Source of the DNA: Hippopus hippopus
Lineage: Eukaryota; Mollusca; Bivalvia; Cardiida; Cardiidae
DNA: 64,000 bases
Assembly: GCA_946811185.2 (NCBI GenBank)
Contig: OX328102.1
Span: 17,919,194-17,983,193 of the forward strand
Direction of reading: 5' to 3'
The position numbers were made by a program, and so were the translations under genes. The notes under the pieces were generated by a model, which was given only the letters and a program-made list of their open reading frames with translations, searched no databases and was not told where the DNA came from. Positions 1-11,270 of the stretch are shown here, one piece after another (position 1 is the stretch's first letter; each line of letters begins with the position of its first letter).

Positions 1-445
1 ATTCTGTAATCACCTGAACCTGAAATAGCAAAATCACCTGATGAAATAGTGAAATCATCATTTAATTGAGATAGGATAATCTTTTTTCGACAGGATTATT
101 AATGAAGGGGTCAAGTAGTTTAATTTTGTACAAAAACTTTATCAAGTAAAATCGAGAAGTCATCTCTGTTTCGTGCATTCTGTTATGTGTGAAATCACCC
201 GTCACCGAGGATCAAACTGGATGAAGCCATTCCATAAAATAGCGAAAGCACCTTTTTATTTACAAAAAACAAGCTGTTATATTAAATATATGATCAAAAG
301 ATGATTTACAGTTCAAGTTTCTTTGTTCGTTGTCCTTCATGATTAGAAGAAAAACGTAGAAACATTGCCCGGTTTCATTCACTTTTGGAATCGGTGAAAT
401 CGATTCTTCGAGAATTTGACCAAGCGCCAGAGCTGTCAATCAAAA
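1..445. other. No gene; AT-rich DNA with recurring gaaatcacc
   Basis: Nothing coding. The motif gaaatcacc and near copies recur in the first 250 bases, and a related set (attccaccatttcacgtggt, gattccagtgatttcggtga) appears at 1826-1875. Confidence 0.5.
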
Positions 446-545
446 ACCAATAAGCCAATCAGCGGTCAGCATTTTTCCCATTCAGAGCGGAAGCCGTCTC
501 GCCGTTATAAAACCTAGACATTCTGCATCATTAGGAGTTGGAAGT
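446..545 (+). promoter_or_regulatory. Promoter-like cluster: two CCAAT boxes and a TATA box
   Basis: CCAAT at 447-451 and 455-459 lie 47-55 bases before TATAAAA at 506-512, with a possible start near 536-545. The local sequence is GC-richer than its neighbours. The first ATG (550) opens only a few codons, so a product is not identifiable. It could serve a non-coding RNA, an upstream exon or a retroelement. Confidence 0.4.
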
Positions 546-559
546 AAATATGAATATAT

Positions 560-1980
560 AGTAGATATGATATAAAAATCTGATTAACTACATTAAAATT
601 GATATCCATCATTAATCCTTAGATCCACTATTGACTATTGACGCAGATGACAACTTAAATTCAAAAAAAAAAAAAAAAAAAAAGAATAATGTTTGTAAAC
701 ATGCTTTTATATTGTAATAAATTTTCCAAAATGACAATCTTAGCTATATGTACTCGCTTGTTTCTTTATTAAAAAAATTAGATCTATACTCGTAGATCAT
801 ATTTTAGACTGCTGATTGGATTTTATCCAGTTCATTTATTTTTTTCCCGTATCTTATTTTCTATTTGAGTTTGAGTAGACTCTATAAACTTTTTAATTCA
901 ATTTCTTCCCAAATCAGGTTAATTTGCTATGTAGAGTGCTCTTTATATCTGTTTTGTGGATTTTTTTACTCAGATAATCCTTCAAAGAAATGTTAAAAAA
1001 AAAAACGTCAATATAGAGTCGAATTGATTTTCTCGAAAATATTGTTCCTATTTCTATAGTCGTCTTGGAAAGTAATTTTATTTTTGAAATAAAATGCTAT
1101 GTAGGCACATTTTAGACGTTTGTTTAAATAAAACACAAATGTCATCTTCCTGCATTAGGAAAACATTGAAAACGTTGTTCTTTTCGGTCTCTGTATCTTA
1201 ACCTTTCTATCAATGTAAACTTAAAGCCCGTGTAAGACGATATGCCACCCTGTGTAATACCATCTCTCCCCCTCTGTTTACAATCTTTTTTTTTTAATCA
1301 CCCTTAAACTATCATTTATTTATCGAAAATGAAAGGGAAACCGATCAAGCTGTCTTCCTCTAAGGACAAGATCTGTTGCACATGTTGCCTACTTTTACGC
1401 AAAAAGTGGAGCAAGGGTTTATGCGGTATTTCTTTGATATCGGTATGCCACGCCACAGGCGTTCGGTACTGTCCTACTTGTAAAGTTACAAGAACGTGTC
1501 ATATAATTAGTCTGACTCTCGTGACCGTCTTTGATTATTAGTGATTGGAATTTAGATTATACATGTTCAATGTGTAAGTCAACTTAATATCTTTTTCTGT
1601 TACCCTTAGAGAATATTATAGAGGTGAATGCATAGAAGTATGCTCAAGTTCTTATTCCTTTTATTCTTCTCCTCGGGTTTTTTCTTTCGAACTGGAAAAA
1701 AAAAAAAAAAACTTAAGATTCGATTGAAATTTCGGTCATTTTTCTGCTTGAATTTGCTCCAAAATTTATAAACCAGATCGTAAATATCATATTTTATGTA
1801 CTTCAACTAGTTATACATAAAAAAATAGCAATTCCACCATTTCACGTGGTGATTCCAGTGATTTCGGTGATTCCACAAAAAACGTCCTACCCGATTTTGT
1901 TCTAAACAAAAAGTTTCTCTCATAAACAAAAACAAAAAGCTCAGTTATACTAGGACAAAGGAATGCATTTTAAGTAAACT
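560..1980. other. No recognisable gene
   Basis: Poly-A at 663-682, poly-T/A runs, many stops. The ORF at 1329-1541 has an odd Cys-rich run (ICCTCC) but no domain and no support. Confidence 0.5.
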
Positions 1981-2016
1981 TAAATTGGTAGCCTCAGGCC
2001 TAAAATTAGGACAGAC

Positions 2017-2300
2017 AGACAGACAAATACTTTTATTCTCAAATCTACAATACATAGATACAAGAGAAAAATAAACAATTTAATTAAATTAATAACTGTG
2101 TCACGTGATAATCATAGGATATTTTTAGACAAATAGATTACTGGGGAAGGCGCGTTGTTATAAGCACGAATGATAAGGATTAGGGCCACGCCAGTCCCGC
2201 GGAAACATGTCGGGTGGTGTTGACCCTCATCCAAACCATTCTTGAATACAATTCCCCTGAAAAACAGGACTGAGCGAGCAAAATGATTATATAGTGTGGG
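2017..2300 (-). mobile_element. Probable 3' end of another LINE
   Basis: On the minus strand a GC-richer stretch leads into AATAAA-like sequence, gagaataaaagtatttg, and then a tctgtctgtctgtcc tail. Short simple-repeat tails after AATAAA are typical 3' ends of some non-LTR elements. No coding sequence survives, so the assignment is tentative. Confidence 0.45.
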
Positions 2301-2440
2301 TATGCGCTATATACTTAAAGATCTACACAGTAATGGGGTAATTTCTTAATGCTAGTGTCTTTGAAAATAAAGAAAATTGTTTTCATTTCACCGACAAATA
2401 CGTTTGAAGTGCTATAAGTGTACTTGTGATTCTAAGTCTT

Positions 2441-2915
2441 ATTCTAAAAATAACAACAGTTGTATGTTTATCACTTTTAATATATTGCCTAACTATGAAC
2501 ACGTAGTTTTGTAGAGTCAACCTTGACTGCATGTAGTATGGTTATATTGCCTAACTTTAAAATATCGCTTAAGAAGTAATATTTTCTATGGATATGGAAT
2601 AAAAGATAAGGTTTCGTTGATTTTTTCAGCCGCAGTTGGGTAGTTTTTTCTTTTATTTGAATAAAATCTTTGATATAAAAGGAAAAAAAGGTCATTCTTT
2701 AACGTCATGTAGAATGCCATTAGTATACGGTTCAGATGCGATGGAACGACTGTCCGTATTCTAAAAATAGCACAAATCATACATGTTTATCTTTTTACTA
2801 TATTACCTAACTATAAGCATACAGTAATTAATATATGAATGGAATCGGCTTTGACTGCATGAAATTCAGGTAAATTGCCTACCTTTAAAACATCGTGTAA
2901 GAAGTTCTGTGGTAA
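2441..2915. repeat. Degenerate direct duplication, 317-base offset
   Basis: 2441-2590 and 2758-2915 align: attctaaaaata, gtttatc-ttttaatat, cctaacta, ttgactgcatg, ttgccta-ctttaaaa and atcg-gtaagaagt occur in the same order in both. Confidence 0.75.
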
Positions 2916-3237
2916 AGGATAGATGCTACAATTTTAGCGACTGTGAAACATTTATTTCCCGAATAGAGGCGAATTGCCATGACGTAAGGCCATCGGGTTG
3001 ATAGAGGAATGCTAATTTGTAAGTTTCACATTTTTTCTTTAATTGAAAAGGGGGCAAAGATGAAATGTGCATGTATTTTATTATGTCATGTGATTTCGCG
3101 TCTCATCTCCAAGTTAAGTCATCATAATGGCTGTGACATTTAAAACTTGAAAGTGTTTAGTGTGACTGCGTCTGATAGCATAGATTACCTAGGAAAGTAC
3201 CTGATAGATCATGCAATACGAAAATTTATACTTTATT

Positions 3238-4378
3238 TCACCTAAACTGCTGCATAATGATGTTTACAAAAATTTCATTGATTATTTAGGTGATTGTGTT
3301 GTCATAAGCTCCTCATACTTAATAGTATTTGGATTTCTGTAATAATAGGTTTTTATTAAATTCATTTTTTGGTTGTGGAAATGGGGACATTTTAAGATTT
3401 AATGAAACTCATCGCCTATATCATTCTGATCGCATATTGTACATTTTCTTTCCCCAATATCTGTATTATTCCACCTCCCAGTTTCTACTGGTAACTTATG
3501 ATTTGAAGTTCTGAATTTTACCAGGTTCAGATAATTTTGTTTATTTAGTACAAGTAAATATTTCTCAAGACTAATGCTTTTTTTTTAAATAAACTATAAT
3601 TTGTCCCTTTGCTGGAGTGGAGTAGAGATCCATGCCAGTGTTGTTGGTATTGGTCAGATAATACATTGGCTATGAGTTTTGGATCTATATCTAAAATCAA
3701 ATGTTGATTATACCATAAATCTGGTCTACCAATATCAAATAGAATAGTTTTGATTTTTTTTATCCACTTAGATTCAAGATTTTGAGTTTTTATCATAATT
3801 TTGTAAATAATATTTGCTATTTTAGTTTCTTTTCCAGTTATTAGTTTCATCCAGTAGTTAATCCATCTAGTTTTAATGATGATGTCAATAGCGGTTCTGC
3901 CAGTTTCTCCATAGATCATGTAACGTGGAGTACTTTGTTTTAACTGTAAGATTTTTTCTAATAAAAGAAAGATGAACTTTTTGTAGAATAGTGTTATCTT
4001 CATAGCCCCATACTTCACAGGTAAAAATTAATATAGGTTGAACTGTATTGTCAAATAACTTAAAGACTAGGTCTAATGGTGAATTCAGATTATTTATTCT
4101 TTTATAAAAAATAAAATAAAGCTTTATTGGCTTGTTGGACAATATTTTTTCGGTTTTGTAGGAAATTTCCATTTGATGTAAAAAGTGTGCCAAGATATTT
4201 GTATGATTTTACAATTTCTATTTCTGTTCTGTTTGATTTAAATGGCGTTTAATTTCTTTTTCTTTTTCCAAAGATCATAATTTTTTAGTTTTGTTTACAT
4301 TAATATTAAGTTTCCATAAACTACAGTAGTGAGAAAAGGTATCAAGACATTTTTGTAAATTTTGGTGATTATCTGAGA
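3238..4378 (-). pseudogene. LINE C-terminal region with Cys/His motif
   Basis: Contains SDNHQNLQKCLDTFSHYC, VWGYEDNTILQKVHLSFIRK, TPRYMIYGETGR and RWINYWMKLITGKETKIANI. After a frameshift it continues as LPVETGRWNNTDIGERKC, then TICDQNDIGDEFH and ILKCPHF, a C-x2-C...H...C zinc-type motif common at the C-terminus of these elements. It ends NIIMQQFR and TGA at 3240-3238, with AATAAA immediately after (minus strand). Confidence 0.85.
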
Positions 4379-4381
4379 GTA

Positions 4382-4742
4382 CGTTTAATTATGAAGCAGT
4401 ACAAGTCCAAGTGGTACATGAATGTTTACAGCCAGTGGGTACGCCGTCACCGACGATCCATACAGCATGGGGGGCGAGTACTTCGAGAAAGAATAGGTAA
4501 CGTTGCCTGATGACTTTCTGACGACGTTGATGACGTCGTATATTGTAGCGTTTCGTACGCCGGTACCTAGTACCTGTGCATGTTTGATTGCGTGTAAAAT
4601 CAACATGTATTGTTCGATTGTTGAAATATTTTGCACTTTTGTACATAATGAATGTCGTTTTACGATGTGTGGACTTTTGTCGCATTACGGTAACTCATTA
4701 AAAATTTATAGACTTAATCCGGATAACATTCGAACGATCCTC
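4382..4742. mobile_element. Unidentified 361-bp insertion within the LINE
   Basis: It interrupts the LINE between YADDTVI and LSDNHQN and is flanked by GTA at 4379-4381 and 4743-4745. It is CpG-richer than its surroundings and lacks inverted ends and a poly-A tail. An 83-codon ORF on the minus strand (4636-4385; it includes GTGVRNATIYDVINVVRK) is open, but other frames are also fairly open. I recognise no domain. Confidence 0.65.
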
Positions 4743-4745
4743 GTA

Positions 4746-4957
4746 TGACAGTGTCGTCTGCATAGAGTAGAACAAGTAGTTTTATGAATAGCCCAAGCTC
4801 ACTGCTTTGTAGACTAATTCCATTATTGCCATTTCGTATGGGAAATTGTTCCATGTCATTTACGAACAGGGAAAACAGAATTGGAGATAAGTTTTCGCCT
4901 TGACGGACACCGAAGTTACAAAGTAAAAATTCAGACAGTTCATTGTTAGACTTAATA
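4746..4957 (-). pseudogene. LINE reverse transcriptase core with YADD
   Basis: The minus strand reads NFGVRQGENLSPILFSLFVN, then LLVLLYADDTVI. The YADD catalytic box is at about 4757-4768. Upstream it is cut by the Tc1 element and downstream by the 361-bp insert; skipping both restores continuous LINE reading (CIKSNNE upstream, DDTVILSDN downstream). Confidence 0.88.
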
Positions 4958-6550
4958 TACTACTCAAAATTTGCTAAGGATCACTTTTTCATCTTGGGAT
5001 TTTTTGTATAAATTAGAACGATTCCAAAATCAAATTATTGTCAAAGATAGGTCCATAATCGGACTTCATGACACTGTAGTGAAAATATCGATTTGTCATG
5101 TATACTTTGCACGGAAAGCACGGGGAAAGACGTACCCCCTACAACTTGTTACATTTCGCCTTGTACGTTCGTGTTCTTTTGTACATTTACCAAAGTTTTA
5201 CCGACGCTATCATCAGTCTCTGATTGAATTTTATGTTAATATGGCAGATCAACAGTTTAGACGTCGTCTTTGCGAAGCCGAGATGAATGGGGGCATTGGA
5301 ATGTTTCAAGCTGGGTTTTCACAACGGCATGTTGCAAATGCTCTTGGTGTGTCCCAGAGTGTTGTCTCCAGATTCTGGAATCGATTTCTCACAACTGGAA
5401 ATGTATCGCATTTGCATGCTGGAGGTCGAGAACGCTCAACTACTGAAGCCCAAGACCGATTTCTTGTCAATCAGGCACGGCGTCACCGATTTCATAACGC
5501 AACAACGTTACGTGGCGACTTGCAGAATGCTACCGCCGTGCGTATAAGTACACAAACCGTTAGAAATCGGTTGCATGATGTAGGCTTGAGATCACGACGA
5601 CCTGCAATACGCGTACCTTTGACACGACAGCATGTTCAAAGGCGTTTAGAATCGGCACGGGACCATGTTAATTGGACCCAAAATGACTGGACCCCAGTTC
5701 TTTTCACAGACGAGTCCAGATTCTGCGTGGACTTCACGGACAGACGTGAAAGGGTTTGGAGAATGCCAAATGAGCGTTTTGCTCCAGTTTGTGTTGCAGA
5801 ACATGATCGTTTTGGCTGGGGTTCAGTCATGGTTTGGGCAGGAATAAGTGCACAGGGGAAAACTGATCTACATGTCATTGAAAACGGCACCCTGACGGCT
5901 GTTAGTTATGTAAATGAAATTTTGGATGTTTACGTACGCCCATATGCAGGTGCTGTGGGTAATGACTTCATCCTTATGGACGATAATGCCCGTGCACATA
6001 GGGCCCGCATCACCAACCAGTATCTTGACAAGCTACGATTCTGCGAATGGACTGGCCAGCAAGATCCCCGGACCTAAATCCAATTGAACATGCTTGGGAT
6101 ATGCTACAGACAGCAGTTTCATCACGCCAAGTCCAACCAGGATCTGTCCAGGAGCTCAGACAAACTCTCGTCGAAGAATGGGCTCAGACCCCGCAACACA
6201 ACATCAGGAGGCTTATCAGCAGCATGCAAAGACGTTGTCAGGCTGTTATCAATGCACGGGGGCACCATACACGCTATTAAAGTGGCTAAAATTTTGGAAA
6301 TTTGTGATTTACCCGATTTCTATAATTTGAGGATATCTTCTAAAATGTTGATTTTCCACCCTTACATTCTTTTTGCCAAGTTAACGCACAAATTAACACT
6401 TCAATGATCACTTTAATGATCACTTTTTCACAAATTCTGAATATCTAACGTGCTAACGTCCCCAGAAAAACAAACATTTTTATGTACTTTCACTAAAATT
6501 CAAAAATCTTAAGTTAGGAATAAGTGATCCTTAGCAAATTTTGAGTAGTA
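4958..6550 (+). mobile_element. Tc1-like DNA transposon with intact inverted repeats
   Basis: 29-bp perfect terminal inverted repeats at 4958-4986 and 6522-6550 (outer bases TACTACTCAAAATTTGCTAA), flanked by TA duplications at 4956-4957 and 6551-6552. One transposase gene inside. It is inserted in the LINE RT; joining the flanks at one TA restores the LINE reading CIKSNNE, which proves the boundaries. The near-intact state suggests recent activity. Confidence 0.95.
5241..6280 (+). pseudogene. Tc1-like transposase, single frameshift
   Basis: Cut-and-paste transposase. The start at 5241 (MADQQFRRRLCEAEMNGGIG) is chosen because upstream codons are not transposase-like. The N-terminal paired-type helix-turn-helix reads FSQRHVANALGVSQSVVSRF. 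The catalytic triad is D157 in TDESRF, D248 in MDDNARAH and the Glu of SPDLNPIEH at 6086-6088. GWGSVMVWAGIS is also present. The last 78 residues (from MDWPARSPDLNP at 6047) are in another frame. The spacing between the second Asp and the Glu is 101 nt, one short of 34 codons, so one base is missing between about 6030 and 6047. The family is therefore DD34E. Otherwise open and complete. Confidence 0.93.
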
Positions 6551-7002
6551 TACAAGACTTGGTGTTTTCATACATGTTTTTGATTAAGTTTAAAAATCTA
6601 CCATTTATATTGGAATCAAGAAGTTTTTTCCAAAGACCAATTCTCGAGACTGAATCAAAAGCTCTTGAAAAATCTATAAAACAGCAGTACAAGCTTTGTT
6701 TGTAGTGTTTAAACAGTTCTAGAATAGAGTTAAGGGTAAATACCTGATCTGTTGTGGAATAGCCTGATCTAAAGCCTGCTTGGTTCTCTGATAGAATATG
6801 ATATTAATCCATAAATTTTGTTAATCATTTGTTCAATACAGATGTAGATAGCTTACTAATACAGCTTAATAAAGTGATAGGTTTGTAGTTCTCAGGATTT
6901 ACCCTCTTTCCTTCTCTCCTTCCTTTTTATATATTGGTATAATAGTGCCTATTGACCATTGCGAAGGGTATTTTCCACTCTTTAAGATTGTATTAAATAA
7001 TG

Positions 7003-7377
7003 CTACGTAAACTGGAAGAAGCTTAGATTGGGATTTTTAATGTATTTATTTATGATATTATCTATTCCATGAGATTGACTGTTTTTTAGTGTTCTGATAC
7101 ATTTCAAAATTTCATCAGCTGTAATCGTTGAGTTCAAGAACTCATCATCATCTTCCACATTTATTCCGTCAGTTATTGTTTGATCATCGTGTTCATGAGA
7201 AGGATTGATGCAAGCATCCCTGAAATACTCATATAGGGATGAAAGACTTGGCCTTTCACCCCTATCTGGGTCTTTCAGAGAGTGCAGGTATCTCCAGTAT
7301 TCTTTGGGATTTTCGAAATTCAGGGTTCTTAGCTTCTCCTCATTGTGCTTATTATACTTATTTATGTATTTATTCAT
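7003..7377 (-). pseudogene. LINE reverse transcriptase, N-terminal part
   Basis: NPKEYWRYLHSLKD, DEFLNSTITADEILKCIRTL and KNSQSHGIDNI are typical of the region just before and at the start of the non-LTR RT palm. The frame breaks downstream, but 6990-6553 continues the RT; SRAFDSVSRIGLWKKLLDSN can be read on the minus strand near 6650. Confidence 0.85.
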
Positions 7378-7464
7378 GATTTTTTTTTAATCTCTGCTTT
7401 TTTAATTCATTTCTTCATTATTTGTCAAATTTGGATACTTTTTATATTTTTTTCCTTGATTTTA

Positions 7465-7783
7465 TATATATATATAATACGTAATCAATAGATTAGGGAC
7501 CCTTCAACAAGATAAATACCAGTGAGTTCTCATTTAGATAGTTGTTGTAAAACAGATCCAAAATTTTCAATTTTTCCATTTTTTAAATGCAAATCACCCG
7601 ACGTTTCAGCTAGATTTACAAAGGAAAAATATTTCATAAACATTTTTCGTCCAAAATTGAATTGTATTTAACCCTTACCCTATGATGTCAAAATGACGAT
7701 GTTTCATTAAAGCGTTACCCTGATGAGCGAAAGCGGAAACGGTTGGCACGTTGAAAATACTATTCGTAGTGTCATATCTCTTT

Positions 7784-7790
<7 letters not shown>
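7465..7790. mobile_element. Probable insert or diverged spacer within the LINE, bounded by microsatellites
   Basis: LINE-like translation stops near 7460 at a TA run and resumes near 7815 after a (CA)n run. The roughly 325 bases between have no LINE-like reading and no ORF. No target duplication could be fixed, so this could instead be a strongly diverged part of the element. Confidence 0.4.
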
Positions 7791-7814
<24 letters not shown>

Positions 7815-8143
7815 ATTTTTTGTTTTATTTTAGATTTTCTTTGAGGGAAAAGTTTATCTGCTGTATTTATGTATATTTTAGAGAGACTGTCAACAATTTT
7901 ATTAAGCTTATTTTGATCAATATTACTGTTCTCATGCAATTCTTTTAGTGTAAGAGCAATATCTGTTTCAGCCATGTTGTCACAAAAGTTATGTTTACAT
8001 GATTCATTCCATTTCTTAGGTTGAAAGCAACTATTAGTATCTAATAAGTGGATATGAGTATTAATGTTTAATTTGCAACTTAGCAAAGAGTGGCCATCTG
8101 AAAAAAGAGGGTCTAATTCTTCAATGGAAAATTCCTCTATCAT
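7772..8143 (-). pseudogene. LINE endonuclease C-terminus and connector
   Basis: DPLFSDGHSLLSCKLNI corresponds to the final SDH-type motif of APE endonucleases. It is followed by the basic connector ADKLFPQRKSKIKQ. The reading frame then runs into a (CA)n tract at 7791-7814, where an insert begins. 8144-8540, between this and the first endonuclease block, is the same domain with stops. Confidence 0.8.
7791..7814. repeat. (CA)12 microsatellite
   Basis: Uninterrupted CA/AC dinucleotides directly visible. Confidence 0.95.
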
Positions 8144-8544
8144 ATTGTAACCTTTTGATGAAGAAATTAAATAATCAATAACAGATGAATCTTTGAATGC
8201 TTTTTTACCCGGTATATCCCCTCTTGTCCTGCCATTTACTATGAGCAGATTAATACTTTTACACAGATCAATAAGCTTGTAGCCATGAGAGTTTTTCTTA
8301 TTATCGGTTGAGTTCCGCTTGATGTGAATGCCTTTTTGTATTAAAAGGCTCTATTCATTCAAAGAAAATCCAGTTTCATCTTCAAAATCAAATAGTTCAG
8401 AAAAAATAATCATAAATCCAAACAAAATCTTGTAAACTACTTGTCTGAGCATTGAAATCACCACACAAGTATAAACAATCATATTTAGTACTCATATCTA
8501 TGACTTCACTGCGAAAATCATCCTATAGATCATTACTGAAAAAA

Positions 8545-9117
8545 TCAGACTGACTCGGTGATATATATATATACGCTACCATTAACAAATTCAGACTTTG
8601 GATGTTGCTTGTCATTAAACTTCAGCCAGAAAATGTGATCACATTTGGATTCTATTACGTCAAAATATTTAGATATTTTGTCATTTATAAACACTCCTAG
8701 TCCACCAGACTTTCTCCTGAATGACTGTTTCCTCGAAACATTTATAAACGTATAATCAGGAATCGACACATGATCATGCTCGTCCATTTTCGTTTCGTTT
8801 ATACAGAATAGATCGTAGTTTTGGACCAGTTTTACAAATTCACCGTTCATAGTTCGGCGTTTTAAGCCGCAGACCTTCAAGGAGGATACTGTAATGTTAT
8901 TGGTTGCTGTTGATCTATCAATGAAACACTGTTTTTTTTTGTCCTGTCTATTTTTAGGATTGAGTTTACGAGCACTTCCCACGCTGTCATATGTACTATG
9001 GGGGGGGGGGGGTCTTTGCATTTTGCGACTGTTGTAGTTCCAGAATCTGCATAGCTTCATTATAGGGATTAACGGGCGATTGTTGTGGTGAAGCGATGTA
9101 TGTCTCCTGACACACAT
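8545..9117 (-). pseudogene. LINE endonuclease domain, N-terminal part
   Basis: Open for 190 codons. After a low-complexity leader (KMQRPPPPHS) comes VSSLKVCGLKRRTMNGEFV, then YDLFCINETKMDEHDHVSIP and SGGLGVFINDKISKYF. This is the start of an APE-type endonuclease, with the catalytic Glu in NET-K. It collapses in a TA microsatellite at 8561-8573. The poly-G run at 9001-9012 in the leader is a likely slippage site. Confidence 0.85.
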
Positions 9118-9360
9118 TCTTTGAGAGCAAGCAGAGTCACCGCAGTTGGCAATGCTTCTAATGTTTCAGAAAGGTGCTTAAAAAGGCATGGAAGGTGGAA
9201 AACGGATATTGCTAAAGATAGTTACGTTAAAGACAGTCTTGAGAAGAGATTATTAGTAACAAAATCGTTACCCTTATAGATGTGTGAAGCTGAGTGTTAA
9301 AAGAATTCATGTGAATATCGAATTTGAATTTGTATTCATACCGTATACTTTGTATTGTCC

Positions 9361-9983
9361 ATACATGCGTCTCAATATACGCACAACATTACTGGTGTTC
9401 TTTTCTTGGTTTGTGGATCCATCGGGTAGAACTTGTTGGTACTCAGCAGTACAACGTATAGCTGAGTACCATTGTCCTAGCGGATGGGTAGATACAAAAC
9501 CAGTTTTGCACGAGAGATGTGCGGTAGTTATTTATAGATTGGGCGTAGTCGAGTTTCACTCCTAGAGAGACCTTCGTGGCATCAACACGTACATCAAATT
9601 CAAATTTGATACTTTTTCTAGATGAAGTTATATTCCAGTTGAAGTCAGAATATTGAAATTCTTTAAAAAAAAATGAATCCGGCCCAACATTCCATGGCAT
9701 CTGACATTGACAAATGGTCACAGTTTTCCGGAGTTTTTTCCTTTAAAAAGACAGGTTTATCTCTGGTTTTTCCTGGGCGATTCAGGCCGAATTTAGTTAT
9801 TAGTAGTTCTATTACATAGTAACAGTCTGTAGACCATATTTTGTGTATGTGTATCATAGTCCGCCTTTCACATGTATTTATGTATGTACATATGACTATT
9901 GATGCCAATACATGCGTCTCGCTATACGCACAACATTAGTGATGTTGTTTTCTTGGTTTCTAGACCCATCGGGTAGGACTTAT
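9361..9983. repeat. Pair of direct repeats of about 75 bp, 547 bases apart
   Basis: 9361-9440 and 9908-9983 share atacatgcgtctc, atacgcacaacatta, ttttcttggttt, cccatcgggtag (or tccatcgggtag) and acttgttgg or acttatttg. No coding sequence between them. They could be terminal repeats of a decayed element or two units of a sparse array. Confidence 0.75.
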
Positions 9984-9984
9984 T

Positions 9985-11060
9985 TGAACTGACTGATCCA
10001 GTATACGTACATGTAGTTACCACAAAGAATATACTTTTTGATGAAAGCTCTATTCGGCGATTGATCAACAAATTCTCATTTTACTGTTGCTCTATTTTTT
10101 GCTCTCTCTTCCCTGCTCTGAATTAAACTTATGGAATGGCTCTAGTGTGTGGCACCGGCATGCAGCACTTGGTGTGAAAATATTCAGTGCGGGACCTCAA
10201 TGCTTCATTCTGATCTTTGTTAAAAAGACTATTGCAGAAATGAATCTCCGCATTATTTCGTAGATTTCCAAACTTAATTCTCCAGTTGTTCAAGGTCCAC
10301 GTCGCAATACATATAAATTCCGTTTTCACTACCAATAATGTTTATTAAATAATAACATCCTATCCCCCATAAACACATGGAGTGTCATTGTATTTGCAGT
10401 TTTCGTAAGGATACTGCATCTACAAAGGCTCTCTCTATCTTTGTCTCTCTTTCCCTCTCTTCCACTCCCTCCCTCCTCCGTCTCGGTCTCTCTTATAAAT
10501 GATATCTGGAAGTCAATTGTATATACAATCAGTAGCTCTTTGTTCCAACTGTACTGTTATGTAATCCCACTAGATCTACATTTAAATCTTTTATTAATAC
10601 AACAATATACAGTTTGGATAAAGGGCAACAACCATGTTTATTATTTCATATTGCCCTTGTTGTATATTTGTTATACCTGGGTGAAAATAAAAGATATGTT
10701 CTGTTCTGCTCCTTTTTGATTAGAAATTGACACGCTAATCAAATAACTTACAAACCAGTTAATCATCTAGACTAATAATAGTTGAACTTCACCAGTGTTT
10801 ATTATTTGAAACAAACAGAAGAATTAATGAGGTGTTGAGAAAATGTCATAAATTAAAGTAAATATACTGCAAGGAGGGTTTGGCAGGAATTCCGTTGGAT
10901 CTTCATTTCTCGGTTTGATAACAACAACAACAAAGTGTTCTGCGTTCATTCATGGGTATGACGTAACTTCGACGGAAGCTTCCTTTCGCTGTTTAACTAT
11001 ACCGTTCATTCATCATTGCTTTTCAATTTTTTGCAAATGATCATAAAATTATGGATCCAT
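9985..11060. other. No gene seen
   Basis: CT-rich tract at 10427-10492, otherwise AT-rich with scattered stops. (aac)5 at 10920-10933. Confidence 0.5.
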
Positions 11061-11077
11061 GAAATCCAGTCTGACCA

Positions 11078-11270
11078 GTCGGAATAGCTAAAGTGGTAGA
11101 CCGTCGTGCAAAAAACGTCAAGTTTCGGGCCATTTGAGGGTATGGGTTCGATTCTCACCGCTGGCCATCTAAAGTACTTTAGTCTTTCGGACGAGAAAAT
11201 AAAATCGAGATCCCGTGTAACGGTGTTTTACACTGGGCACGTTAAAGAACTATGCGTAACTTACGATGAT
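11078..11270 (+). mobile_element. tRNA-derived SINE with conserved central domain
   Basis: Pol III A-box-like tagctaaagtggtagac at 11086 and B-box-like gggttcgattctcac at 11144 form a tRNA-related head. The body that follows (gtctttcggacgagaaaata, gagatcccgtgtaacg, gggcacgttaaagaac) is a block I know from SINEs of many marine invertebrates. The long ORF across it is incidental. Confidence 0.75.

Larger units (their letters stand above)
3238..9117 (-). mobile_element. Decayed APE-type non-LTR retrotransposon (LINE), interrupted by three insertions
   Basis: Reading down the minus strand gives, in order, an apurinic-like endonuclease (from about 9000), a connector, a reverse transcriptase and a C-terminal Cys/His region ending at a TGA (3240-3238). 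The frame is broken many times. It is interrupted by a microsatellite-bearing insert (about 7465-7790), a Tc1-like element (4958-6550) and a 361-bp insert (4382-4742). Removing these leaves about 3.5 kb, a normal size for the coding part of such elements. Clade not assigned. The pieces are annotated separately. Confidence 0.88.

Noticed and set aside
1329..1541. 70-codon Cys-rich ORF
   Set aside because: No signal peptide, no family pattern and no regulatory context; length expected by chance.
4971..5240. N-terminal extension of the Tc1 transposase upstream of 5241
   Set aside because: The frame is open by chance from within the inverted repeat; transposase similarity starts at MADQQFRRRLCEAE.
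9001..9012. Poly-G run as a quadruplex or regulatory site
   Set aside because: A single homopolymer inside a dead LINE, most simply replication slippage.
10441..10719. 92-codon ORF beginning in a CT-rich tract
   Set aside because: Low-complexity start, hydrophobic AT-driven composition, no homology.
11086..11165. tRNA gene
   Set aside because: A- and B-box-like sequences are present but no acceptor or anticodon stem forms, and a SINE body follows.
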